Of a DNA stretch of 64,000 nt, positions 33,967 through 43,198 are shown piece after piece; the stretch's first letter is position 1; each line of letters opens with the position of its first letter. The position numbers and the translations under genes were made by a program. This DNA is from Flaviramulus sp. (GTDB taxonomy: Bacteria > Bacteroidota > Bacteroidia > Flavobacteriales > Flavobacteriaceae). The notes under the pieces are model-generated. The model was not told the origin of the DNA. It did no database searches and saw nothing but the letters and a program-made list of their open reading frames with translations. The stretch spans positions 1-64,000 of the forward strand of contig NZ_JABDMV010000103.1 of the NCBI RefSeq assembly GCF_013001275.1, given 5' to 3'.

Positions 33967-36720
33967 TTATAATTGAATATCTGGTTGATTGCGTTTCTCG
34001 TATTTTAAATCTTTTAAAATATTAGATTTTATGCCAATAAAGAAATTCCAAGAAGCTCTAGTACTGAAAGGAATCCAACTAAAATTCATCCGCCAACTTA
34101 ACAAATCACGTTCAAACCTAAGCTGTGTATAGGTAAAGCCTGCATTTTTTAAATCATACCCCGATGAGGCCCCTACAGACCATTTTTTAGATAATTCAAT
34201 ATCACCTGAAAACATAAGAGAATGTGAAGAGATTTCATTTTGACGACGAGAATTCGAATAATTTACGGCATATGCAAGTCTTAAATTCCAAGGTATTTTA
34301 TAATTGTAAAATTCACTTGGCACTTCGTCTTTATCTTTTTTATCGTCTCTTATTTGTTGATTTGCAAAATCTTGGGATACTCCAAATAAATCATCATCAC
34401 GCCCACCACTTCTTACGTTTTCGTCTATCCCGCTTTTTTTGTCTTTGTCCTTGGTATCTCCTCTTTTGCTTGAAATTGACCAACTCGCTGTTAGATTAGC
34501 ACTCGTTAACCTGAACAAGCTTCCACCATTATCTACATTAAATTGGTCGATACGGTTATTGTTGCTGTCAAGGGCATATGGATCTAAAGTGGCACCAAAG
34601 TTAATGCTCATTTTATTTTTAAATAATTGTGTACCACCACTCATTCTAACGGGGCTCCATTGTAATGAATCACCGGCAAAATTATAAGAAGTTGAAAAAT
34701 TTAGATTGTTTAATAAAATGATTTTTTTTGGTTCTGTCACCGTACTATCTTTCTCTTTTACTTTAGCCTCAAAGTTATTAGATAATGAGATGCCCATAGA
34801 ACTGGAAAAATTATTGTTAGGCCTACCGAAGATGCCTTCCTCAAATCTTGTGTACTCTACGTCACTAGTAGTTGTTCCGTCAGCGCTTATCACCTCATAC
34901 GTATCATAATACTTATCAAATGCGGGGTTCATATTATAGCTAATCGAAGGACGCATTACGTGCCTAATTTTCTGAATTTTAGGAGTTTTTCCTTCTTTTT
35001 CAAAATTAAACATACCGTAAATTGTGGTACCAATGCTAGTACTAAAATTGTAGGTTCTAAAAGAATCGAATCCGTTTATAGTTTCACTTACTGTTTGACC
35101 CTCAATTGGATCATAATACTTTTCTATAGTTTTAAATGTCCAAACCTCATTAAAGCTTGAGCTTGCACTCATACTAAAATATTTAAACACTTTAAAATTG
35201 GTACTTAAAGGAATGGTGTGTTGAAAACCGGATTTTGCTTCATCAAACATTTCCTTTTTGAAGAATAAAGAATCTGTAGTTTGAATTCTATTTTCTCCAC
35301 GAATATTATATTGCAGATTAACATTTTGAATGATTCCTTTTTTTGAACCCTCTTTAGATGCAAACGGATACATTCGTCCAACACTACCTTGAAAAGTTGG
35401 TAGTGTCATATTTATAGTTTCGGTATTCGTGTTTTGAGAATGAGTTGCAGTTAAGCTATAATTAACAGACGGCTCTCCCTCAAATGTTTTAGAATAAGAA
35501 ACCGAAGACGACAATGTATTATTTAAAAATGCACCAGAATTAACTTGATTAACAGAATTACGATAATACGTACTACTACCTAAGTTAACTGATGCTGAAA
35601 AACGCGAACTGGGATTTGCTTTAGTATCTTGACTATGCGACCAGCGTAAATTATAAATTGTATTTCTTGCATAATCTGGAAAGCCACGTTCGCTAGTTAT
35701 TAAATTTTCGTAACGAAACCCTACGTTTCCTCTAAATCTGTACCTTTTTGCATAAGTACTTTCTAATCTAGTCCCGTAACTTCCATTAGTATAATAATCG
35801 CCCAATACAGCCAAATCTACATAATCACTTATTGCAAAATAGTAGCCACCATTCTGTAAAAAATATCCACGGTTGTTTTGTTCACCAAATGAAGGAATAA
35901 TGACACCCGATGTTTGTTTTTCACTTTGAGGAAAAAAGCCAAATGGTAAACCAAGAGGTGTTGGTACATCATAAATAAATAAATTAGCTAAGCCTGTCAC
36001 AATTTTTTTACCAGGAACAATTTTTGCTTTTCTAAGTTTTATATAATACTCGGGGTCTTCAAGATTCTCTGCAGTAGTATATTTGGCATCCTTTAAAAAA
36101 TAAACGGAATCATTTTCTTTTTTAGTTATTGAAGCAATTACGGTGCCTTCACCTTGCTCTGTTTTAGAATTATAAATAAGTGCTTTTTGGCTTTCTGTAT
36201 TAAATACAATTGAATCTGGTTCAACCACATTGCTACCTTGAGTAAAAACAGGTTTTTGTGTATAACCTTCAATAGAATCTGTAATACCTTTGGCATATAC
36301 AGTATTTTTATTATAATCAATAATGATATTACCTGCAGTAATATTCATATCACCATAATCAATTTTGGCATCGTTATATAAATATAACTTCTGGTTTTTT
36401 TGGCTAAACCGTGTATAATCTGCAGCGTGGTATTTTACGATATACTCTAAAAGATCTTTTTTTGATTTAACAGAATCTTGACGAATAGAGTCTTGGTTTT
36501 TTTCAGATACTTCTTTAGTTATTAGACTATCTGTTTTAATTATTGCAACATCTTTCTCTTTTAGGCCGATAGGTTTTCCTTTTTCTGGAATATCTTGAGC
36601 TAAGCTAAACATGTTAATAAACACTGTAAAACTTAGTGCAAAAAGTATTTTAAAGTTGTTTGTACGCAACGCTTTTAAATGTATTTTTGTAAAAGTATGG
36701 CTCGGTTTTTGAAAAGCCAA
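33967..36720 (-). CDS. lptD: LPS-assembly outer-membrane protein LptD, Bacteroidota type
   Basis: A 917-residue outer-membrane protein. A signal peptide (hydrophobic FKILFALSFTVFINMF, ending SLAQ) follows a longer than usual N-terminal stretch. Then comes an OstA-like beta-taco region (about 90-230: YLYNDAKIDYGDMNITAG, IDYNKNTVYAKG) and a large beta-barrel with alternating aromatic strands to the C-terminus. It inserts LPS into the outer leaflet with LptE. A later Met (in NMFSLAQ) would remove the signal peptide, so the first ATG is preferred. Confidence 0.88.
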   Translation of the reverse strand: MAFQKPSHTFTKIHLKALRTNNFKILFALSFTVFINMFSLAQDIPEKGKPIGLKEKDVAIIKTDSLITKEVSEKNQDSIRQDSVKSKKDLLEYIVKYHAADYTRFSQKNQKLYLYNDAKIDYGDMNITAGNIIIDYNKNTVYAKGITDSIEGYTQKPVFTQGSNVVEPDSIVFNTESQKALIYNSKTEQGEGTVIASITKKENDSVYFLKDAKYTTAENLEDPEYYIKLRKAKIVPGKKIVTGLANLFIYDVPTPLGLPFGFFPQSEKQTSGVIIPSFGEQNNRGYFLQNGGYYFAISDYVDLAVLGDYYTNGSYGTRLESTYAKRYRFRGNVGFRYENLITSERGFPDYARNTIYNLRWSHSQDTKANPSSRFSASVNLGSSTYYRNSVNQVNSGAFLNNTLSSSVSYSKTFEGEPSVNYSLTATHSQNTNTETINMTLPTFQGSVGRMYPFASKEGSKKGIIQNVNLQYNIRGENRIQTTDSLFFKKEMFDEAKSGFQHTIPLSTNFKVFKYFSMSASSSFNEVWTFKTIEKYYDPIEGQTVSETINGFDSFRTYNFSTSIGTTIYGMFNFEKEGKTPKIQKIRHVMRPSISYNMNPAFDKYYDTYEVISADGTTTSDVEYTRFEEGIFGRPNNNFSSSMGISLSNNFEAKVKEKDSTVTEPKKIILLNNLNFSTSYNFAGDSLQWSPVRMSGGTQLFKNKMSINFGATLDPYALDSNNNRIDQFNVDNGGSLFRLTSANLTASWSISSKRGDTKDKDKKSGIDENVRSGGRDDDLFGVSQDFANQQIRDDKKDKDEVPSEFYNYKIPWNLRLAYAVNYSNSRRQNEISSHSLMFSGDIELSKKWSVGASSGYDLKNAGFTYTQLRFERDLLSWRMNFSWIPFSTRASWNFFIGIKSNILKDLKYEKRNQPDIQL

Positions 36721-36885
36721 AATTACATATATTTTTTTGGGATTGATTTAATATTCGATTAAAAGTTCAAATTTAAAATTCTATTAAATTTTAAAGGGTA
36801 ATAAAGCCAACTTTTCATTCGTTTTACCCTCATAAAATACTTGTATTTATAAATTTTCATAAAAACGATGCTTTATTAAAATTCT

Positions 36886-38016
36886 ATGCGATTATTAAAA
36901 AACAATAATAATTATTCCATGAAAACGAACGGGTTGTTCCTTTTCGTATGCGTTATAATAGTATTAACATGTTCTTCTTTTTCTATTTTTAATAATGATA
37001 CACAATCTAAAAAATTTGTAGTTGTTTTAGATGCTGGTCATGGAGGTAAGGATCCAGGAAACCTGGGCAACGGTTATAAAGAAAAAGATATTGCATTAAA
37101 AGTAGTTTTAGCAGTTGGAAAGGAACTAGAAAAGAATCCTAACATAGAAGTGATTTATACTCGGAAAAACGATGTATTTATTGATTTATTCGTAAGAGGT
37201 AAAATAGCTAACAAAGCAAATGCCGATTTATTTGTATCGGTACATTGTAATTCTCATAACTCAAGTGCACATGGCACCGAAACTTTTGTTTTAGGTACTA
37301 ATAGTAACAAAACAAATTTTGAAGTTGCAAAAAAGGAAAACTCGGTTATTTATCTTGAAGATGATTATGAAAAAAATTATGCAGGTTTTGATCCGAATTC
37401 GCCAGAATCTGTAATGAGCATTCTTTTAAGTCAAGAAGAATATTTAGATCAAAGTATTATGCTAGCTAGCCTCATTCAAAACAAATTCACAAATGTTTTA
37501 AAACGTAAAAACAGAGGCGTTAAACAAGCAGGATTTATAGTATTGCATCAAACTGTTATGCCAAGTGTGTTAGTAGAACTGGGTTTTTTAACATACAAAA
37601 AAGAAGGCGCTTATTTAAATTCTAGAAAAGGACAGCAGGAAGTGTCTGCCTCCATAGTAAACGCGGTATTAGAATATAAAAAATCTATTGATCGAAATGT
37701 TGATAATTACACTGTAGTTGAATCAAGTGATAAAACTAATGATTATAATAAAGACATTTTATTTAAAGTACAAATCGCAGCGAGCTCAAAAGCGCTAGAT
37801 CCAAAACCATATAATTTTAAGGGATTAGAAAGTATTTCCAGATTAAAAGAAGGTAATTTATACAAGTATTTTTACGGTAGCTCTTCCAATTATGAAGATA
37901 TAAAAATTCTTGAGGCAGAAGCTCGAAAAAAGGGCTATTCCTCAAGTTTTGTAGTAGCTTTTAAAGACGATAAAAAAATTGCTTTAATTGATGCTTTAAA
38001 ATCAACAGCTAATTAG
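36886..38016 (+). CDS. N-acetylmuramoyl-L-alanine amidase
   Basis: A 376-residue exported zinc amidase (Amidase_3). The N-terminal hydrophobic segment LFLFVCVIIVLTCSSFSIF is a signal sequence or anchor. The catalytic domain (about 45-265) has LDAGHGGKDPG (zinc His), KEKDIAL (Glu), VSVHCNS (second zinc His) and PSVLVELGFL (catalytic Glu). The C-terminal part (about 300-370) resembles a SPOR-like repeat (FKVQIAASS). It cleaves peptidoglycan stem peptides at division. An alternative start is the ATG at 36919. It is divergent to lptD and 50 bp before the MCE gene. Confidence 0.9.
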   Translation: MRLLKNNNNYSMKTNGLFLFVCVIIVLTCSSFSIFNNDTQSKKFVVVLDAGHGGKDPGNLGNGYKEKDIALKVVLAVGKELEKNPNIEVIYTRKNDVFIDLFVRGKIANKANADLFVSVHCNSHNSSAHGTETFVLGTNSNKTNFEVAKKENSVIYLEDDYEKNYAGFDPNSPESVMSILLSQEEYLDQSIMLASLIQNKFTNVLKRKNRGVKQAGFIVLHQTVMPSVLVELGFLTYKKEGAYLNSRKGQQEVSASIVNAVLEYKKSIDRNVDNYTVVESSDKTNDYNKDILFKVQIAASSKALDPKPYNFKGLESISRLKEGNLYKYFYGSSSNYEDIKILEAEARKKGYSSSFVVAFKDDKKIALIDALKSTAN

Positions 38017-38066
38017 ACCAGTTCTTTTTAAATTTATATTAAATTTGTTTTTCAAACCTATTTATT

Positions 38067-39029
38067 TTGAAAATATCAAAAGAAGTTAAAATTGGAGTGC
38101 TCGTATTATCAGGAATAGTCCTATTTATTTTTGGATTTAATTATCTTAAAGGGCAAAATTTACTAGATTCTTCGCGAACATTTTTTACAGAATATTCAAA
38201 TGTTGAAGGATTAGCTAATTCTACACCTGTAACTATAAATGGAATGCAGGTTGGTAAAGTTGTAGATATTGGTTTTAAAGGAGATGGCTCGGGAAAACTA
38301 TTAGTAAAACTTTTAGTGAATAGCGATTTTGAGTTTTCTAAAAACAGTAGAGCTCAACTCTATGAAACAGGATTGATTGGCGGTAAAGCCATTGCAATAA
38401 TTCCAGCTTTTGATGATGCAGAAATAGCAAAAGACAATGATTATCTGCAAGGTGGTGTTAAAGCGGGCTTAACTGAATTAGTAAATCAAAGACTTACACC
38501 TTTACAAGAAAAAATTGAAGTGATGATGGTAAGTGCGGATGGTTTACTTACTAATATAAATGCGGTTTTTGATGAAAAAACTAAAGCAAATCTTAAATCC
38601 AGTATCGCTGGATTAAATGATGTTATTCAAAACTTCAAAGAAACCTCTGCATCTTTAAATACTTTAGTTGAAAGTAATAAAGAAAAGTTGAACAGCACAT
38701 TAACAAATGTGGATAATATATCATCAAATTTATCAAAAGTCTCTGATTCGCTAGCTATGGCCAATGTTGGTCAAACCATGAGGAATTTAGAATCAACTAT
38801 TCAGAATTTTAATAGCATTTTGGCTAATATAGAAAATGGGGAAGGCTCAATGGGTAAATTATTAAATGATGATGGATTGTACAATAATTTAGAAGGGGCA
38901 ACTTTACAGATGGAGCAACTTCTAGAGGATATGAAATTAAACCCTAAGCGATACGTTCATTTTTCGTTATTTGGCAAAAAAGCTAAACAATACGATGCCG
39001 AGGGTAACGAAATAAAAGAACAAAATTAA
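38067..39029 (+). CDS. Second MlaD-type MCE-domain protein (TTG start)
   Basis: A 320-residue protein with an N-terminal helix (IGVLVLSGIVLFIFGFNYL), an MCE domain (EGLANSTPVTINGMQVGKVV, GLIGGKAIAII) and a helical C-terminal tail with SMGKLLNDDGLY. It probably takes lipids through the periplasm with an unlinked MlaE/MlaF. The best start is TTG at 38067; no ATG occurs at the expected N-terminus before the helix. It differs clearly from the MlaD at 14427-15419. It follows the amidase and precedes the Fe-S proteins by 11 bp. Confidence 0.85.
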   Translation: MKISKEVKIGVLVLSGIVLFIFGFNYLKGQNLLDSSRTFFTEYSNVEGLANSTPVTINGMQVGKVVDIGFKGDGSGKLLVKLLVNSDFEFSKNSRAQLYETGLIGGKAIAIIPAFDDAEIAKDNDYLQGGVKAGLTELVNQRLTPLQEKIEVMMVSADGLLTNINAVFDEKTKANLKSSIAGLNDVIQNFKETSASLNTLVESNKEKLNSTLTNVDNISSNLSKVSDSLAMANVGQTMRNLESTIQNFNSILANIENGEGSMGKLLNDDGLYNNLEGATLQMEQLLEDMKLNPKRYVHFSLFGKKAKQYDAEGNEIKEQN

Positions 39030-39040
39030 ACCCGTAAAAA

Positions 39041-40348
39041 ATGAACTACGTAGCTAATCTGATTTTTGCAATCATTTTGATTATTGGTATAGGTTATTTT
39101 GCAAAAAATGTTAAAAAACTAATACGAAATATAAAGTTAGGTACCGCTGTTGACCTTAGTGATAATAAACCACAACGTTGGAAAAATATGGCTTTGATTG
39201 CACTGGGGCAAAGTAAAATGGTGCGCCGTCCAATTGCTGGGCTTCTACATGTAATTGTTTATGTTGGCTTTATTATTATAAACATCGAAGTTTTAGAAAT
39301 AGTTATTGACGGTTTATTTGGCACACATCGTGTGTTTTCTTCAATAGGTTCTGCTTACGGCGTATTAATTGGTTCTTTTGAGATATTAGCAGTTTTAGTA
39401 TTTGTATCTGTAATTTTATTTTGGATTCGAAGAAATATAATAAAGCTAAATCGTTTCTGGAAAAACGAAATGACTAGTTGGCCAAAAAATGATGCCAATT
39501 ACATTTTATATTTCGAAATGGTTTTAATGATGTTGTTTTTAATAATGAATGCAACCGATGTTCCTTTTCAAAACATGAATTCAGGAAATGTTATTAGTCA
39601 ATATATAGCACCAATATTTTCTGGATTTTCTGAAAGCACAATACATTTAATTGAAAGAGCTGCATGGTGGATGCATATAGTTGGTATTTTAATATTTTTA
39701 AATTATTTATACTTTTCAAAACACCTGCATATTTTATTGGCTTTTCCAAATACTTATTATGGAAAGTTAACACCTAAAGGACAGTTCAATAATCTCGAAG
39801 CAGTTACAAAAGAAGTTAAAATGATGATGGATCCAAATATCGATCCATTTGCTGCACCTCCCGAAGGGACAGAAGGTCAAATGCCTGCTAAATTTGGAGC
39901 AAGTGATGTTCAGGATTTAAATTGGGTTAGTTTGTTAAACGCGTATACGTGTACAGAATGTGGTCGTTGTACAAGCGAATGTCCTGCAAATCAAACAGGA
40001 AAAAAGTTGTCGCCTCGAAAAATAATGATGGATACTAGAGATCGACTCGAGGAAGTAGGTAAAAACATTGATGCTAATAAAGGTGAATTTAAAGACGATG
40101 GAAAACAGTTATTAGATAATTATATAACTCGAGAAGAATTGTGGGCCTGCACGTCCTGCAACGCCTGTGTTGAAGCTTGTCCGGTCAGTATCGATCCGTT
40201 ATCAATCATTCTGGAAATGCGTCGTTATTTAGTTATGGAACAATCGGCTGCTCCTGTTGAATTAAATAACATGATGACGAATATTGAAAACAACGGTGCT
40301 CCATGGCCTTACAATCAAATGGATAGATTAAATTGGAAAAACGAATAA
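39041..40348 (+). CDS. Membrane-bound 4Fe-4S dicluster protein (heterodisulfide-reductase-like)
   Basis: A 435-residue protein with about five membrane helices in the N-terminal 230 residues, NarI/HdrE-like with several His near helix ends (HVIVYVG, HLIERAAWWMH). A ferredoxin part follows with two cysteine motifs, CTECGRCTSECP and CTSCNACVEACP (about 307-390). It probably passes electrons between the quinone pool and the soluble CCG-domain partner encoded downstream. The donor or acceptor is unknown. A 92-bp palindromic repeat separates the two genes. Confidence 0.88.
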   Translation: MNYVANLIFAIILIIGIGYFAKNVKKLIRNIKLGTAVDLSDNKPQRWKNMALIALGQSKMVRRPIAGLLHVIVYVGFIIINIEVLEIVIDGLFGTHRVFSSIGSAYGVLIGSFEILAVLVFVSVILFWIRRNIIKLNRFWKNEMTSWPKNDANYILYFEMVLMMLFLIMNATDVPFQNMNSGNVISQYIAPIFSGFSESTIHLIERAAWWMHIVGILIFLNYLYFSKHLHILLAFPNTYYGKLTPKGQFNNLEAVTKEVKMMMDPNIDPFAAPPEGTEGQMPAKFGASDVQDLNWVSLLNAYTCTECGRCTSECPANQTGKKLSPRKIMMDTRDRLEEVGKNIDANKGEFKDDGKQLLDNYITREELWACTSCNACVEACPVSIDPLSIILEMRRYLVMEQSAAPVELNNMMTNIENNGAPWPYNQMDRLNWKNE

Positions 40349-40356
40349 TTAAATAA

Positions 40357-40448
40357 TTAGGGCGTTACCCAAAAAGGGTCAGGCTTTCGGCAGTCGCTTC
40401 CCGATAAAAAAATCGGGAGAGCTCCAACAAAGCCTCAATCCCTAACGC
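40357..40448. repeat. REP/MITE-like nested palindrome between Fe-S genes
   Basis: A GC-richer 92-bp element with three nested inverted repeats: TTAGGG (40357-40362) with CCCTAA (40440-40445); AGGCTTT (40381-40387) with AAAGCCT (about 40429-40435); and CCCGAT (40400-40405) with ATCGGG (40412-40417) around an A-rich loop. GGGCGTTACCC and CCCAAAAAGGG add local hairpins. Its composition differs from the flanks. I recall similar GGGCGT...CCCTAACGC elements scattered in flavobacterial genomes, but only one copy is seen in this window. Confidence 0.6.
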
Positions 40449-40468
40449 ATAAAAACAAACTCGATAAA

Positions 40469-41260
40469 ATGAGCGAATTACTAAAAGTACCAACAATGGC
40501 GGAATATACGGCACAAGGAAAACAACCTGAAGTGTTATTTTGGGTTGGTTGCGCTGGAAGTTTTGATGATAGAGCTAAAAAAATCACAAAAGCATTCGTA
40601 AAACTATTAAACGAAGCTAATGTTGAATTTGCTGTGTTAGGGACAGAAGAAAGCTGTACCGGCGATCCAGCAAAACGTTCAGGTAACGAGTTTTTATTTC
40701 AAATGCAAGCCGTAACTAATATAGAGGTGCTTAACGCTTACGAAGTCAAGAAAATAGTAACTGCTTGTCCACATTGTTTTAATACTATAAAAAATGAATA
40801 TCCAGAATTAGGAGGAAATTATGAGGTAATGCACCACACACAATTTCTAAAAACATTACTTAATGAAGGTCGTTTAACAATTGAAGGTGGAAAATATAAA
40901 GGTAAACGTATTACTTTTCATGACCCTTGTTACTTAGGGCGTGCTAATAATGTTTATGAAGCACCACGTGAGTTAATTCAGAAATTAGAAGCGGAATTAG
41001 TTGAAATGAAAAATTGTAAACGAAATGGTTTATGCTGTGGGGCAGGAGGTGCGCAAATGTTCAAAGAACCCGAAAAAGGTGATAAAGATGTAAATGTTGA
41101 GCGCACAGAGCAAGCTCTTGATGTAAAACCTGAAATAATAGCCGCAGGTTGCCCATTTTGTAATACCATGATGACTGATGGTATTAAAGCCAAAGAAAAA
41201 GAAAGTGATGTAGCCGTTATGGACATTGCAGAATTAATTGCTAATGCTCAAGATTTATAA
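40469..41260 (+). CDS. CCG-domain Fe-S oxidoreductase (HdrB-like)
   Basis: A 263-residue soluble protein with two cysteine-rich CCG domains: VGCAGSFDDRAKK with ACPHCF, and HDPCYLGRANN, LCCGAGGAQMF, CPFCNTMM. Such domains bind noncubane or 4Fe-4S clusters in heterodisulfide reductase, glycolate oxidase and lactate dehydrogenase complexes. It is the likely redox partner of the membrane Fe-S protein upstream. The next gene starts 9 bp downstream. Confidence 0.9.
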   Translation: MSELLKVPTMAEYTAQGKQPEVLFWVGCAGSFDDRAKKITKAFVKLLNEANVEFAVLGTEESCTGDPAKRSGNEFLFQMQAVTNIEVLNAYEVKKIVTACPHCFNTIKNEYPELGGNYEVMHHTQFLKTLLNEGRLTIEGGKYKGKRITFHDPCYLGRANNVYEAPRELIQKLEAELVEMKNCKRNGLCCGAGGAQMFKEPEKGDKDVNVERTEQALDVKPEIIAAGCPFCNTMMTDGIKAKEKESDVAVMDIAELIANAQDL

Positions 41261-41269
41261 CTTAACTTA

Positions 41270-41755
41270 ATGCTAGTAGATTTCAATACATTACCGGAAG
41301 AATCACGAGTTTGGATCTATCAAGCAAACCGCTCATTTACCGAACAGGAACTTGAAGAAATAAAATCGAAACTTAATGTCTTTATAGATAATTGGACTGC
41401 ACACGGAAGCGACTTGCAATCTGGTTATACTATTAAATACAAACGTTTTATTGTTCTCGGATTAAATCAAAATTTAAACAATGCTACAGGTTGTTCTATT
41501 GATGCCTCAGTACATTTTATTCAACAATTAGAAAAAGAATACGATGTTGATTTAATGGATAAAATGAATGTATCCTATAAACAAGGCGAATACGTTGCAT
41601 ATAAAACACTTACCGATTTTCGAAAAATGGCAAAAGATAATGCGGTTTCGAAAAACACCATTGTTTTTAATAATTTGGTAACCAATATAGCAGAATTTAA
41701 CGAAAATTGGGAGGTCCCCGCGAGTGAGAGCTGGCATGGCAGATTTTTAAAATAA
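41270..41755 (+). CDS. Conserved flavobacterial protein of unknown function
   Basis: A 161-residue soluble protein without signal peptide. It has VWIYQANRSFTEQELEEI near the N-terminus, then WTAHGSDLQSGYTIKYKRF and GCSIDASVHFIQQLEKEY, and ends WEVPASESWHGRFL. I recall this kind of protein being labelled 'ABC transporter ATPase', but there is no Walker A, signature or Walker B motif, so I do not use that name. It is packed 9 bp after the Fe-S gene. Confidence 0.75.
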   Translation: MLVDFNTLPEESRVWIYQANRSFTEQELEEIKSKLNVFIDNWTAHGSDLQSGYTIKYKRFIVLGLNQNLNNATGCSIDASVHFIQQLEKEYDVDLMDKMNVSYKQGEYVAYKTLTDFRKMAKDNAVSKNTIVFNNLVTNIAEFNENWEVPASESWHGRFLK

Positions 41756-41823
41756 CATAATGCCAAAAAAACTTTTATTTATCAAATAGAATATTGATTT
41801 TTGCCGCTTTCAATGTGTAATTT

Positions 41824-43047
41824 ATGGCTAACGATATTTTTTTACTAAATATTTCGGGACAAGACAAACCAGGATTAACAGCTGGATTAACTAGCGTATT
41901 GGCAGATTATGGGGGTAAAGTTCTTGATATTGGTCAGGCGAATATTCATGATACGCTTTCCTTAGGAATGTTATTCGAAATTGAGTCTGGAGAAAAATCG
42001 TCAGCAGTACAAAAAGATTTACTCTTTAAAGCCTACGAGCTTGGTATTACCGCAAAGTTTAAACCAATTTCACTTGAAGATTATGAGCATTGGGTAACTC
42101 TTCAAGGGAAAGACAGATATATAGTTACTATTTTAGGCGAAAAGCTTTCTGCGTATCAAATTACAGAAGTGACCAAGGTAATTTCTGATAAGAATTTGAA
42201 TATTGATGCAATAAAAAGACTTACAGGGCGCTTATCACTTGTTAAAGAAGAAGAGTATCCTCGAGCATCTATTGAATTATCAATACGTGGAAAGATTGAA
42301 AATAAAGTAGAACTTACTGAACAATTCTTGCAGATATCTCACGATTTAGATGTGGATATTGCATTTCAAGAAGATAATATTTATAGACGAAATAGACGAT
42401 TGGTTTGTTTTGATATGGACTCAACTTTAATACAAACTGAAGTAATTGATGAGTTGGCAGAATTAGCGGGCGTTGGTAGCGAAGTAAAAGCAATTACCGA
42501 GGCAGCAATGCAAGGTGAAATAGACTTTAATGAAAGTTTTGAGAGACGTATGAAACTTTTAAAGGGTTTAAGCGAGGATGTTCTGCATGATGTTGCTGTA
42601 AATTTACCAATAACCAAAGGAGCAAGAAGACTTATTGATACTTTAAAAAGTTACGGATTTAAAACCGCTATTTTATCTGGTGGATTTACTTATTTTGGTC
42701 ACTACTTGCAAAAAGAATTGGGTATCGATTATGTATATGCCAATCAACTGGAAATAAAAAATGGCGTTTTAACCGGTAATTATTTAGGAGAAATAGTTAA
42801 TGGTGCTAAAAAAGCAGAGTATCTTAAAGAAATTGCGCTTCAAGAAGGTATAGATATTAATCAAACCATTGCAGTTGGTGATGGTGCAAATGATTTGGAG
42901 ATGCTTAATGTTGCAGGTTTAGGTATTGCGTTTCATGCAAAACCAACTGTAAAAGATAATGCACAAAATTCAATATCGAGTATTGGTTTAGATGGTGTAT
43001 TATATTTATTGGGCTATCACGATAGGCATATCGATTTATTGGAATAG
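41824..43047 (+). CDS. serB: Phosphoserine phosphatase with N-terminal ACT domains
   Basis: A 407-residue enzyme for the last step of serine synthesis. Two ACT-like domains (about 1-85 and 95-175; LNISGQDKPGLTAGLTSVL) precede a HAD phosphatase domain with DMDSTLIQTEVIDELA (nucleophile and acid/base Asp), ILSGGFTYF (motif 2), and GDGANDLEML (motif 4). The ACT domains probably give serine feedback. This fused layout resembles mycobacterial SerB2. Confidence 0.95.
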   Translation: MANDIFLLNISGQDKPGLTAGLTSVLADYGGKVLDIGQANIHDTLSLGMLFEIESGEKSSAVQKDLLFKAYELGITAKFKPISLEDYEHWVTLQGKDRYIVTILGEKLSAYQITEVTKVISDKNLNIDAIKRLTGRLSLVKEEEYPRASIELSIRGKIENKVELTEQFLQISHDLDVDIAFQEDNIYRRNRRLVCFDMDSTLIQTEVIDELAELAGVGSEVKAITEAAMQGEIDFNESFERRMKLLKGLSEDVLHDVAVNLPITKGARRLIDTLKSYGFKTAILSGGFTYFGHYLQKELGIDYVYANQLEIKNGVLTGNYLGEIVNGAKKAEYLKEIALQEGIDINQTIAVGDGANDLEMLNVAGLGIAFHAKPTVKDNAQNSISSIGLDGVLYLLGYHDRHIDLLE

Positions 43048-43198
43048 CTAAAACGGTTTAACTGTATTATAGAATAGTTCATTACTTTCTTTATAAATCT
43101 ATCTTAAAGTCTTTTTTTCTTCTTTTTAAAAGTATTAATTTGGCATGATTATTAATAGAACCTATAATTAATATTAATAAGCTTAATTACTCTCTTCT

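Noticed and set aside
41270-41755. Naming the 161-residue protein an ABC transporter ATPase
   Set aside because: No Walker A, Walker B or signature motif can be seen and the protein is too short for the fold.
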